Shown in pieces: positions 40,277 through 47,610 of a stretch of DNA of 64,000 nt. The notes under the pieces are model-generated. The model was not told where the DNA came from. It worked only from the letters and a program-made list of their open reading frames with translations, and ran no database searches. Made by a program: the position numbers and the translations under genes. The stretch's first letter is position 1, and each line of letters opens with the position of its first letter. The stretch lies in assembly GCF_024198215.1 (NCBI RefSeq), contig NZ_JAKCFA010000007.1, positions 1 through 64,000 of the forward strand, given 5' to 3'. This DNA comes from Myxococcus qinghaiensis. GTDB lineage: Bacteria > Myxococcota > Myxococcia > Myxococcales > Myxococcaceae.

Positions 40277-41901
40277 CGGGCCGCCACGCGCGGCTGCTCG
40301 TCGCGCTGGCGCTCTCTTGCGCCACCGGCTGCGCGCTGCTGGAGGAGGAGCCCGGGGACTCGCTGCTCGTCTGCCGCTCGGACGCCGACTGCGCCGCCAA
40401 CGAGGTGTGCTTCGTCGACGGCTGTGGAGACCCGGGCCAGGACATCGTCGTGGAGGTGACGCCCAACCCCGCGCTCGGCCAGTACGCCCAGGACTTCCCG
40501 GTGGGCAAGCTGCGCGCCGAGCAGAACCTCCAGCTGTTCGACATCGCCTCGCTGCGGGGGACGACGCTGCGCTCCACGGCGCCGCCCGCGTCGTCGAGCA
40601 CCGCGTCCCGCCCCTACTCCGAGCCCCTCGTCGTGCGCGCCATCGGCTCCAGCGCCCTCATCCCCGGCGTGGCCCGCTACCATGAAGCGACGCTGGTGCC
40701 GGACAACGGGCAGTGGACGCTGCCGGTGGCCAGCGGCCAGTACGCAGTGACGGTGCTGCCCGCGGATCCGCTGGTGCCCCCCCTCACGACACCAGGCACG
40801 GTGTTCCCGGGCGAGGCCCTGTCCCTGGAGTGGCTGCTTCCCTCCGCCGCCAGCGTGCTGCCCGTGCAGGGGACGGTGACGCGCTCCGGAGGCGCGCCAC
40901 CCGGCGCGGACCTGGCGGTGGAGGCGCTGGACACCGAGCTGCGGCCGCTGTCACAGCGCGTGGCCGTCTCTCCCAGCACGGGCGCCTTCACGCTGGCCCT
41001 GCCTCCCGAGGCCGCGAGCGCCTCCACGGTGCTCTTGCGCGTGACGGCCCGGGACGCGGCCGCGCTCCTGCCGCAGCAGACCTTCCCGGTGAGTCCGGGC
41101 GTCCCGCTGCCCGGCCCGCTGGAGCTGGGTGACTTCGGCGCGCCGGTGCGGGTGTCGGGGCGCGTCGTCGCCCTGGACGGCCGGCCCGTGGTGGCCGCCA
41201 CCGTGTCGCTCCAGGGACGCGTGGGCGGAGGCGGCAGCTTCCAGAGCGCGGTGGCGACGACGGACGCCGAAGGCCGCTTCGAGCTGCGCTCCCTGCCCAG
41301 CGCCACGGAGGCCCCGCTGGAGCTGGTGGTGGTGCCTCCGGCGGCTTCCGCGTCGGGGCTCACCCTGTCCTCGGCCGTGGTGCCGCGCGAGGACACCGTG
41401 CTGCCGGACGTGGTGTGCGTCAACCGGCGCGTGGTGCGCGGAAGGCTGCTCCAGCCGGACAACAGCTCCCCCGCGCCGGGCGTGCGACTGGTGGTGGAGC
41501 CCGTGGACGTCGTCCCCGGCCGGCTGCTGCCGCCCGACCTGGCGTCGGAGACGCTCACGGACGCCAACGGCGAATACGTGCTGCGGTTGGACCCCGCGCT
41601 GTACCGCCTGGACGTGGTTCCGGGAGAGAACCTGCCCCGCGTCAGCCGCTTCGTGTCCGTGCTTCCCACCGACGACGGGGCCGAACAGCCCGTGACGGCC
41701 TTCGCCCTCCAGCGCGGCCGCACCCTGCGCGGACGGGTGCTGTCGTCCACGCGGGAGCCGGGCGTGCCTCCGGGCCTGCCCTTCGCGTCCATCCGCTTCT
41801 ATCGGGTGGTGAACGTAGAGGGGCGTCCCTCCTCCGTGCTGCTGGCCCAGTCAGTGACGGACACGCTGGGCCGCTACACCGCGCTGCTGCCGGTGCGCTG
41901 A
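40273..41901 (+). CDS. Lipoprotein with carboxypeptidase-regulatory-like repeats
   Basis: 542 residues with lipobox ATGC (Cys20). Just after the anchor is a short Cys-rich segment (VCRSDADCAANEVCFVDGC) common in myxobacterial surface proteins. From about 190 onward there are several repeats of the carboxypeptidase-regulatory/Cna-B type: VSGRVVALDGRPVVAATVSL, TDAEGRFELRSLP, VRGRLLQPDNSSPAPGVRL, TDANGEYVLRL, LRGRVLSS. These domains are structural beta-sandwiches. It overlaps the preceding lipoprotein gene by four bases, and ends one base from the stop of the convergent gene. Confidence 0.85.
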   Translation: MTGRHARLLVALALSCATGCALLEEEPGDSLLVCRSDADCAANEVCFVDGCGDPGQDIVVEVTPNPALGQYAQDFPVGKLRAEQNLQLFDIASLRGTTLRSTAPPASSSTASRPYSEPLVVRAIGSSALIPGVARYHEATLVPDNGQWTLPVASGQYAVTVLPADPLVPPLTTPGTVFPGEALSLEWLLPSAASVLPVQGTVTRSGGAPPGADLAVEALDTELRPLSQRVAVSPSTGAFTLALPPEAASASTVLLRVTARDAAALLPQQTFPVSPGVPLPGPLELGDFGAPVRVSGRVVALDGRPVVAATVSLQGRVGGGGSFQSAVATTDAEGRFELRSLPSATEAPLELVVVPPAASASGLTLSSAVVPREDTVLPDVVCVNRRVVRGRLLQPDNSSPAPGVRLVVEPVDVVPGRLLPPDLASETLTDANGEYVLRLDPALYRLDVVPGENLPRVSRFVSVLPTDDGAEQPVTAFALQRGRTLRGRVLSSTREPGVPPGLPFASIRFYRVVNVEGRPSSVLLAQSVTDTLGRYTALLPVR

Positions 41902-41902
41902 C

Positions 41903-42421
41903 TCACGGCTGCTGGGAAGCCTTCGCCGCGGGACTGGCGCTGGCGGCCTGGAAGGCGGCGTGGAACGAGTCCACCGTGCCACCCACCTCGTCCGCGTACT
42001 GCACCGCGTGCGTGGTGTAGAGGTCCAGCACCACCTCCAGGCGGCGGTACACGGTGCGCAGCGGGGCACGCTCGCGGGCCTTGAGGTCGCACTCGGACTC
42101 GCGCTCACGCAGCCGCGTCAGCCAGGACGTGCGGAAGCGCATCCATTCCTGGTCCGTGTCCCGCGCGGGCGACACGCGCACCAGCTTCTCGCGCCCCGCC
42201 TCCAGCTCACCCCAGAGGGACTGGGCTCCAGCAAGGCACTCCTGGAAGCTGAGGATTCTCGCCGCGGGGGGCAGCGCCTCCGGAGTCATGGCCGCCACCG
42301 AGCGGCTCACGTTCACGATGATCCACAGCGAGAAGAGCGTGGTGAGCGCGATGTAGATCCCATACGCGGCGGCACGATAGCGGCGGAAGCGGGGATCTTT
42401 CCGGGGGTCGGGAGCGGACAC
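41903..42421 (-). CDS. Hypothetical single-pass membrane protein
   Basis: 172 residues. A basic N-terminus (DPRKDPRFRRYRA) precedes one transmembrane span (about 20-41, YIALTTLFSLWIIVNV), so N-in/C-out topology is expected. The exported part is mainly helical and charged with two Cys, and ends in an Ala/Ser-rich tail. I recognise no domain. It converges with the lipoprotein gene with a single base between the stops, and is preceded by the TPR membrane-protein gene, 90 bases upstream on the same strand. Confidence 0.7.
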   Translation of the reverse strand: MSAPDPRKDPRFRRYRAAAYGIYIALTTLFSLWIIVNVSRSVAAMTPEALPPAARILSFQECLAGAQSLWGELEAGREKLVRVSPARDTDQEWMRFRTSWLTRLRERESECDLKARERAPLRTVYRRLEVVLDLYTTHAVQYADEVGGTVDSFHAAFQAASASPAAKASQQP

Positions 42422-42511
42422 GGGGTCCAGGTCTTATGACTGTGGACCCCGCGTGGCAACGCTTCCGTGTGAAGCCCCACCCGGACAGGCGGGCGGGGGT
42501 ACGGCAAACGA

Positions 42512-43480
42512 CTACTGGCCCGCGGGGCTCGCCACCTGGGCGGGGGCGGCCTGGGCGGGGGCGGCGGGCGCGGGGCCAGCGGCCTCCGTGTTGCCGCTCA
42601 TGGCGCGCTTCACCATGGCGATGCGGCTGCGGAACTGGGGCTGGTACTGGCTGTTGAGGTAGGCCCCGGCCGCGTCACGCGCGGTCTCCAGCGCCTTCTC
42701 CATCTGGCCGACCTCCTGGTACGACTGGGCCAGCAGCAGCATGGCGTAGTCACGCGTCTTGGAGCTGCGGTCTCCCTCCACGAAGCGCGCCAGCAGCGGC
42801 ACGGCCTTGTCGTGCTTGCGCAGCTGGTTGTACGCGGTGCCCAGGAAGAAGGACGCGTCCAGCGACTGCTCCTGCGGCGGGTTCATGGCCAGGAAGCGCT
42901 CCATCTCCGAGACGACCTGGTCCATCTCGTTCTTGCGGAAGGCAATCTTGCCGCGCTCGAAGGCGGCGTCGCCCGTCTCGCGGCGCAGGGACGTGGCCCG
43001 GTCATTCAGGGCCTGGCGCTCCAGGGTGCTCAGGCGCGAGGTGTCCAGCTTCATCAGCGCGTCGATGCCCTTGAGCCGCTCGTCACCGGGCAGCGAGGTC
43101 ATCATCTTGTAGACCTCGGAGGCACCACGCTGCGCCGTCTGATGCGCGGAGGTGTCCGAGCGCTGCTTCTCCAGCTGGCCCGTCAGGTCCGCGACCATCT
43201 TCTCCAGCCGCTCCCGCTCACCGGTGGCACTGGAGCTGCGCGCGCTGGTGATCATCACCGCCGCGCCCACCGCGATGACCGCGAACAGCACGTAGGCCGC
43301 CGCGGACGAAATCCACTGCCGCTTCTGGAAGTCCTCGTGACGCTTGCCTACCGCCTTCACCTCCGCGTGGAGGTTCTTCAGCAGGTTGTCACTCTTGATG
43401 ACGAGGTTGCGGGCCTCGACGACTTCGCGGCGGAGGTCCGCCAATTCCTTATCAATCTCGGTCTTCGCCTGCTCTGGCAT
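42512..43480 (-). CDS. Membrane-anchored coiled-coil/TPR protein
   Basis: 322 residues. ATG at 43480 (MPEQAKTEID) is chosen because AGGAAG lies six bases upstream; the ATG at 43486 touches that site and a start at 43525 would place it inside the gene. The N-terminal ~60 residues are a charged coiled coil, followed by one transmembrane span (ISSAAAYVLFAVIAVGAAVMI), another coiled coil, and TPR-like helices (SFFLGTAYNQLRKHDKAVPL, LLLAQSYQEVGQMEKALETA) to about 295, then an Ala/Pro/Gln tail. Probably a cell-envelope scaffold; no specific function can be assigned. Confidence 0.8.
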   Translation of the reverse strand: MPEQAKTEIDKELADLRREVVEARNLVIKSDNLLKNLHAEVKAVGKRHEDFQKRQWISSAAAYVLFAVIAVGAAVMITSARSSSATGERERLEKMVADLTGQLEKQRSDTSAHQTAQRGASEVYKMMTSLPGDERLKGIDALMKLDTSRLSTLERQALNDRATSLRRETGDAAFERGKIAFRKNEMDQVVSEMERFLAMNPPQEQSLDASFFLGTAYNQLRKHDKAVPLLARFVEGDRSSKTRDYAMLLLAQSYQEVGQMEKALETARDAAGAYLNSQYQPQFRSRIAMVKRAMSGNTEAAGPAPAAPAQAAPAQVASPAGQ

Positions 43481-43643
43481 GGACATCTTCCTGGGCCCGG
43501 TAACGATCTCGGCCGATTCGCGCATCGTAAGGAGTTCTCCCGGTCATACGGCGACAATTTCCGCACCGGAACAACACGGAGGCTCTGTCACATTTCCGGG
43601 AGCAAACAACCTTCCAATGTCCACGCCTGCTCGCTCTGCGAGG

Positions 43644-44363
43644 TTACAAGCCCGAGCCCGGCAGTCCGCGGGATGGTTCGGGCGGAAAAGTGTACGTCAC
43701 GCCTAGCGACAGCCAGTTCCCGCCCATGTTGAACGAGCCGAGCTTCGCCGACTCGGGGCCCACCGGTCCGCGCAGGAACATGAACCGGTATTCGGCGGTG
43801 AGGCCCCAGCGAGGAGACAAGCGCCACGTCGTGCCCAGGACCCCCGCCCAGGCCTGCGTCGTCTTCTCCCGCACCTCCTCATCCTGGCGCTTCGAGCTGA
43901 TGAGCGTGGGCCCGGTGGACAGGCCCAGGAAGGGAACGAGCCCGTACGGGCCGACTTCGGGGAGCACCGTCTGGAAGCGCAGGCCCAGCATCGCGCCGTA
44001 GGCCAGGGTGTCGATGCGCCGCTCGAAGGGCCCCACTCCCTCCGCGCCGGGGTCGGTGACATACAGACGCGAGCCGGTGGCGAACAGGTCGATGCCCAGC
44101 TCCAGCAGGTCCGACAGCGAGTACGCGAAGGTGGCGACGCCGAACGGACCGCCCGCCGTCCTCTTCGCGCGCGAAAGGCCCGAGTTGGCCTCCCTGGCGT
44201 ACCAGCCCTCGTAGAAGGTCTCGTTGGAGGTCACGCGCCAGCCGGCCTGCACGGTGATGCGGCCCACTCCGTCCAGCGAGGAGGGGACGTCGTCGTCTTC
44301 TTCCTGGGCGAAGGCGGGGGCGGCGAACAACAGGGCGAGCAGCGGCGGGAGTCGACGGAGCAT
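43644..44363 (-). CDS. Predicted outer-membrane beta-barrel protein
   Basis: 239 residues from ATG at 44363 (MLRRLPPLLALLFAAPAFAQ), a clear Sec signal peptide with AFA-Q cleavage. The mature protein alternates hydrophobic and polar residues in many beta strands (ITVQAGWRVTSN, WGLTAEYRFMFLRG, WLSLGVTYTF), as in small OmpA/OmpW-like barrels. An upstream in-frame extension is Arg/Ser-rich and lacks a signal, so it was dropped. The last visible strand ends YTFPPEP before a short tail. Confidence 0.8.
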   Translation of the reverse strand: MLRRLPPLLALLFAAPAFAQEEDDDVPSSLDGVGRITVQAGWRVTSNETFYEGWYAREANSGLSRAKRTAGGPFGVATFAYSLSDLLELGIDLFATGSRLYVTDPGAEGVGPFERRIDTLAYGAMLGLRFQTVLPEVGPYGLVPFLGLSTGPTLISSKRQDEEVREKTTQAWAGVLGTTWRLSPRWGLTAEYRFMFLRGPVGPESAKLGSFNMGGNWLSLGVTYTFPPEPSRGLPGSGL

Positions 44364-44388
44364 CGAAGCGGGGACTCGGGGGCGAAGG

Positions 44389-44544
44389 TCAGGGGCGCTT
44401 GGGGCGCACGGCGATTTCGAGGAACGTCGTCCGCTGGCGGCGCAGCGAGGCGACCAGGCAGCGGACGACACACAGCGCGCCGAACTCACGGAGCACTACG
44501 CCCAGGTTGCACACCACGTCCCGCAGGGTGATGACTCCGCGCAT
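44389..44544 (-). CDS. Possible small protein downstream of mutL (51 aa)
   Basis: 52 codons including stop, ATG at 44544 with GGGAG seven bases upstream. The peptide (MRGVITLRDVVCNLGVVLRE at its N-terminus) has three Cys, hydrophobic helices and an Arg-rich end (RRQRTTFLEIAVRPKRP). It fills most of the gap between mutL and the barrel gene on the same strand. The good ribosome-binding site and the non-random sequence argue for a real gene; no homolog can be named from memory. Confidence 0.5.
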   Translation of the reverse strand: MRGVITLRDVVCNLGVVLREFGALCVVRCLVASLRRQRTTFLEIAVRPKRP

Positions 44545-44680
44545 GGGGTCGCTCCCGTTTCCGGCCGTCCATGCCCGGTCCGCCGCGTGTGCTACAGGCG
44601 TGTGGCCCACCGTAGCAGCGGCCTCCCACGGGTCAATTTTCCAGTCGCCCAAAGGCGCGGAGGGACTGGGAGATTCCCCT

Positions 44681-46540
44681 TCAGCGGGCGCGGCGCTCCA
44701 GCTCCAGCAAGGGCATCTCCAGCACCACCACCGTGCCGTGGATGCAGGGCGGGTGGAAGTCGGCCCGGTCCAGCTCGCCCAACAGCGCGCGCAGCTGCGC
44801 GTCCGTGAGCGGCACGGCGCCCGCCTTCCGCGCGGCATGGCACGCCATCACCCGCACGGCCTCCGCGAGCGTGACGGAATCCAGCGCAGCGCCCTTGGGC
44901 GGCAACGCCCGCGCGAGCGCCTCCAGCAGCGAGCGTGCCTCCGCGCCCTCCAGCCCCGGTGGCACCGTCTTCAGCGCCACCGTCGTGCCGCCGAAGGGCT
45001 CCACGTCCACGCCCAGCCGCGCCAGGGCCTCGCGCCCTTCCACGAGCGCCTTGGCCACCTGCACCGGGAACTCCAGCGTGGTGCCGAAGAGCGAGGGCGC
45101 GGGAGGCCCCTTCGCGTCGTCCAGCGCGCGCAGATATGACGTCAGCCGGGTGCGCTCCAGCGCCGCGTGCGGGTCCAACACCACCAGCGTGCCCCCGGGT
45201 CCTTCGCACAAGTGGAAGCGTCCGCCGAGCAGGCCCATGGGGCGCAGCGCGGCGAAGTAGCCCGGCGGAGGGGCCTCGTTGAGCTGGGGCTGCGCCTCTC
45301 CGAACGCGGGCGGGCGCCCCACCGCGCCGAAGGGCAGCGGCGAGGGAATCCCCACAATGGGTCCGGGTGCGCCGGACAGGGCTGAAGACGGGGGGCTGCC
45401 GGCGGCGTCCATCGTGGTGGGCAGCGGCGCGCCCCAGGAGGCCTCCTGGGCCCGGGTGAGGAAGCGCTCCACGGCGAGCGCGTAGTGCGCGGCATCTCTC
45501 GGCTGGTTTCCGCCCGGGCCATTCGGGTCCGCGCCCGCGCCCAGCCACGGGGCGGCACGCAGCATCCGGTTGAGCGCGGCGCTGATGGCCTCCTGCACGC
45601 CCCGGGCGTCGGAGAAGCGGACCTCCAGCTTCTGCGGGTGCACGTTGACGTCCACCGCGATGGGGTCCACGTCGATGTGCAGCACGACGACGGGCTGCCG
45701 GCCCGCGGCGAGGAAGTCCTGGTACGCGCGCTGGATGGTGCCGATGAGGCCCCTGTCTCGCACGTAGCGGCGGTTGACGAAGGTGTAGAGCCCACGCGCG
45801 TTGGGGAAGGTGAACTCGGGCGAGGCCGCGTAGCCGGTGACGCTGACGCCCAGCCGGCGCTCCTCGACGGGGAACAGGTGCGGGTGGGCCGCGGGGCCCA
45901 GCGCGGCGGCGATTCGCTCGCGCGGGTCCTCCGGACAGGCGGCGCTGGAGAACAGCTCGTTGCCCTCATGGGTGGCGAAGAAGCCCACCTCCGGATTGGC
46001 GAGGGCCAGGCGGACGACGGCCTCTTCGGCGTGCTTCAGCTCGGTGTCGCCCCGGCGCAGGAACTTGCGGCGCGCGGGCACGTTGAAGAAGAGGTCCTCC
46101 ACGGTGATGACGGTGCCGGTGCGCGGCGGGGCGTCCTCGATGAGCGGATCCACCCCACCCTCCAGCGACACCCGGGTGCCCACGTCCGCGCCCACCTCCG
46201 CGGTGTGCAGGGAGAAGCGGGAGACGGAGGCGATGGCGGGCACGGCCTCACCCCGGAAGCCCATGGAGTCGATGTGGAAGAGGTCGTCGAGCTCCCGCAG
46301 CTTGCTGGTGGCGTGACGCTCCAGACACAGGGTGGCGTCGTGGCGGCCCATGCCGTGTCCATCGTCGGACACGATGATGCGGTCCACGCCCCCACCGGCC
46401 AGGTCGACACGGATGGTGCTCGAGCCCGCATCCAGCGAGTTCTCGACCAGCTCCTTCACGACGGACGCGGGGCGCTCCACCACCTCACCGGCGGCGATCT
46501 TGTTGATGAGGACGTCAGAGAGACGTGCGATGCGAGCCAT
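44681..46540 (-). CDS. mutL: DNA mismatch repair protein MutL
   Basis: 619 residues. The N-terminal GHKL ATPase (1-335) is canonical: IAAGEVVERPASVVKELVEN with catalytic E30 and Mg-binding N34, SDDGHGM, ATSKL, GFRGEA, and the DVNVHPQKLEVRF end. A Pro/Gly-rich linker (~350-430) leads to the dimerisation domain. The metal-binding nicking motif DQHAxxExxxxE, found in MutL of bacteria lacking MutH, is here DPHAALERTRLT, and the CPHGRP zinc motif reads CIHGTV, so the latent endonuclease looks inactive. MutL couples MutS recognition to strand removal. The start has the usual MutL N-terminus and diverges from the SDR gene. Confidence 0.96.
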   Translation of the reverse strand: MARIARLSDVLINKIAAGEVVERPASVVKELVENSLDAGSSTIRVDLAGGGVDRIIVSDDGHGMGRHDATLCLERHATSKLRELDDLFHIDSMGFRGEAVPAIASVSRFSLHTAEVGADVGTRVSLEGGVDPLIEDAPPRTGTVITVEDLFFNVPARRKFLRRGDTELKHAEEAVVRLALANPEVGFFATHEGNELFSSAACPEDPRERIAAALGPAAHPHLFPVEERRLGVSVTGYAASPEFTFPNARGLYTFVNRRYVRDRGLIGTIQRAYQDFLAAGRQPVVVLHIDVDPIAVDVNVHPQKLEVRFSDARGVQEAISAALNRMLRAAPWLGAGADPNGPGGNQPRDAAHYALAVERFLTRAQEASWGAPLPTTMDAAGSPPSSALSGAPGPIVGIPSPLPFGAVGRPPAFGEAQPQLNEAPPPGYFAALRPMGLLGGRFHLCEGPGGTLVVLDPHAALERTRLTSYLRALDDAKGPPAPSLFGTTLEFPVQVAKALVEGREALARLGVDVEPFGGTTVALKTVPPGLEGAEARSLLEALARALPPKGAALDSVTLAEAVRVMACHAARKAGAVPLTDAQLRALLGELDRADFHPPCIHGTVVVLEMPLLELERRAR

Positions 46541-46642
46541 GGCAATCGTCCACCCTCCGCCACGCAGAGGACGTTGTCCAGCAAACCAAGACGGGTGCAG
46601 GCTGACATTCCCAGGCGGCTGGGCTAACAGGAGACCTTGCGT

Positions 46643-47608
46643 ATGGACGTGTCACGACCAGGCAAGGGGCGGTTGCGCGTCGCGGTGACCGGAGCCAGCG
46701 GCGAGTACGGGAAGCTGTTGCTGCCCCGGCTCGAGCGGGATCCCGACGTGGAGAGCATCCTCGTGCTGGACGTGGCGCGTCCAGAGGGTGCGAAGGTGGA
46801 GTTCCATCAGGTGGACCTCACCCGGCACGACGCCGAGAGCGAGCTCACCGACGCACTGGCCGAGCGCCCCGTGGACGCGCTCTACCACCTGGCGTTCCTC
46901 TTCGGACCCATCCGCAACGGATCCCTGGCGCACGAGCTGGAGGTCATCGGCACCATGAACGTGCTGACGGCGGCGGGCCGGGCGAAGCTGCCCAGGCTGG
47001 TGGTGCCGTCGATGACCGCCGTCTACGGCGCACGCGGGAACAATCCGGCGCTGCTGCGCGAGGACTCGCCGCTGCAGGGCTGTCCGCTCAGCCGCTTCGT
47101 CACCGACAAGGTGGAGGTGGAAGGACAGGTGCGAGCCTTCCGCGAGCGGCACCCGGACATGCGCGTGCTGGTGCTGCGCTTCGCGCCGGTGCTGGGGCCG
47201 ACCTTCGAGAGTCCCGTTTCGCGGCTGCTGACGCGCACCTCCGTGGTCCCCACGCTGCTGGGATTCGACCCGTTGTGGCAGGGGCTTCACGAGGAGGACG
47301 CGGGGCGCGCGTTGCATCTGGCGCTGCGGGCGGAGGCGTCTGGGGAGTTCAACATCGTGGGCCGGGGTGTGCTGCCGCTGTCCGGACTCATTCGACAAGC
47401 GGGAGCTCGTCCGCTCCCCCTCCCAGGGCCTTTGTTCCGTGGCGCACTCCACACGCTGGATGTGGTGGGAGCGGATACGTTGCCCGTAGCCCTTCTCGAC
47501 TACATCCATTACTCGTGGGTGGCGGACGGCGAACTCGCCGAGTCCGCCCTCGGCTTCATCCCCTTCCACCACGTCAGGGACGCCGCAGCGGCGCTCAAGA
47601 GGAGCTAG
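46643..47608 (+). CDS. NAD-dependent epimerase/dehydratase-family (extended SDR) protein
   Basis: 321 residues from ATG at 46643, nine bases behind AGGAG; an upstream TTG at 46637 is too close to that site. Rossmann N-terminus: RVAVTGASGEYGKLLLPRLE (GxxGxxG), then LDVARPEG and YHLAFLFGP. The active-site helix reads SRFVTDKVEVEG, so the usual YxxxK Tyr is Phe while Lys is kept; a Tyr in AVYGARG lies nearby. The C-terminus has the substrate-side VLGPTFESPVSRLL and FNIVGRG. Either redox chemistry is lost or the Tyr is supplied differently. Two bases separate it from the acyltransferase gene: one operon, possibly lipid metabolism. Confidence 0.85.
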   Translation: MDVSRPGKGRLRVAVTGASGEYGKLLLPRLERDPDVESILVLDVARPEGAKVEFHQVDLTRHDAESELTDALAERPVDALYHLAFLFGPIRNGSLAHELEVIGTMNVLTAAGRAKLPRLVVPSMTAVYGARGNNPALLREDSPLQGCPLSRFVTDKVEVEGQVRAFRERHPDMRVLVLRFAPVLGPTFESPVSRLLTRTSVVPTLLGFDPLWQGLHEEDAGRALHLALRAEASGEFNIVGRGVLPLSGLIRQAGARPLPLPGPLFRGALHTLDVVGADTLPVALLDYIHYSWVADGELAESALGFIPFHHVRDAAAALKRS

Positions 47609-47610
47609 AG

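Noticed and set aside
44592..45548. 318-codon minus-strand frame within mutL
   Set aside because: Gly/Arg/Ala-rich shadow of mutL in another frame; no domain.
47275..47610. Longer start for the acyltransferase, 112 codons upstream of 47611
   Set aside because: Overlaps the SDR gene in another frame with random-looking residues; ATG at 47611 has a proper AGGAG.
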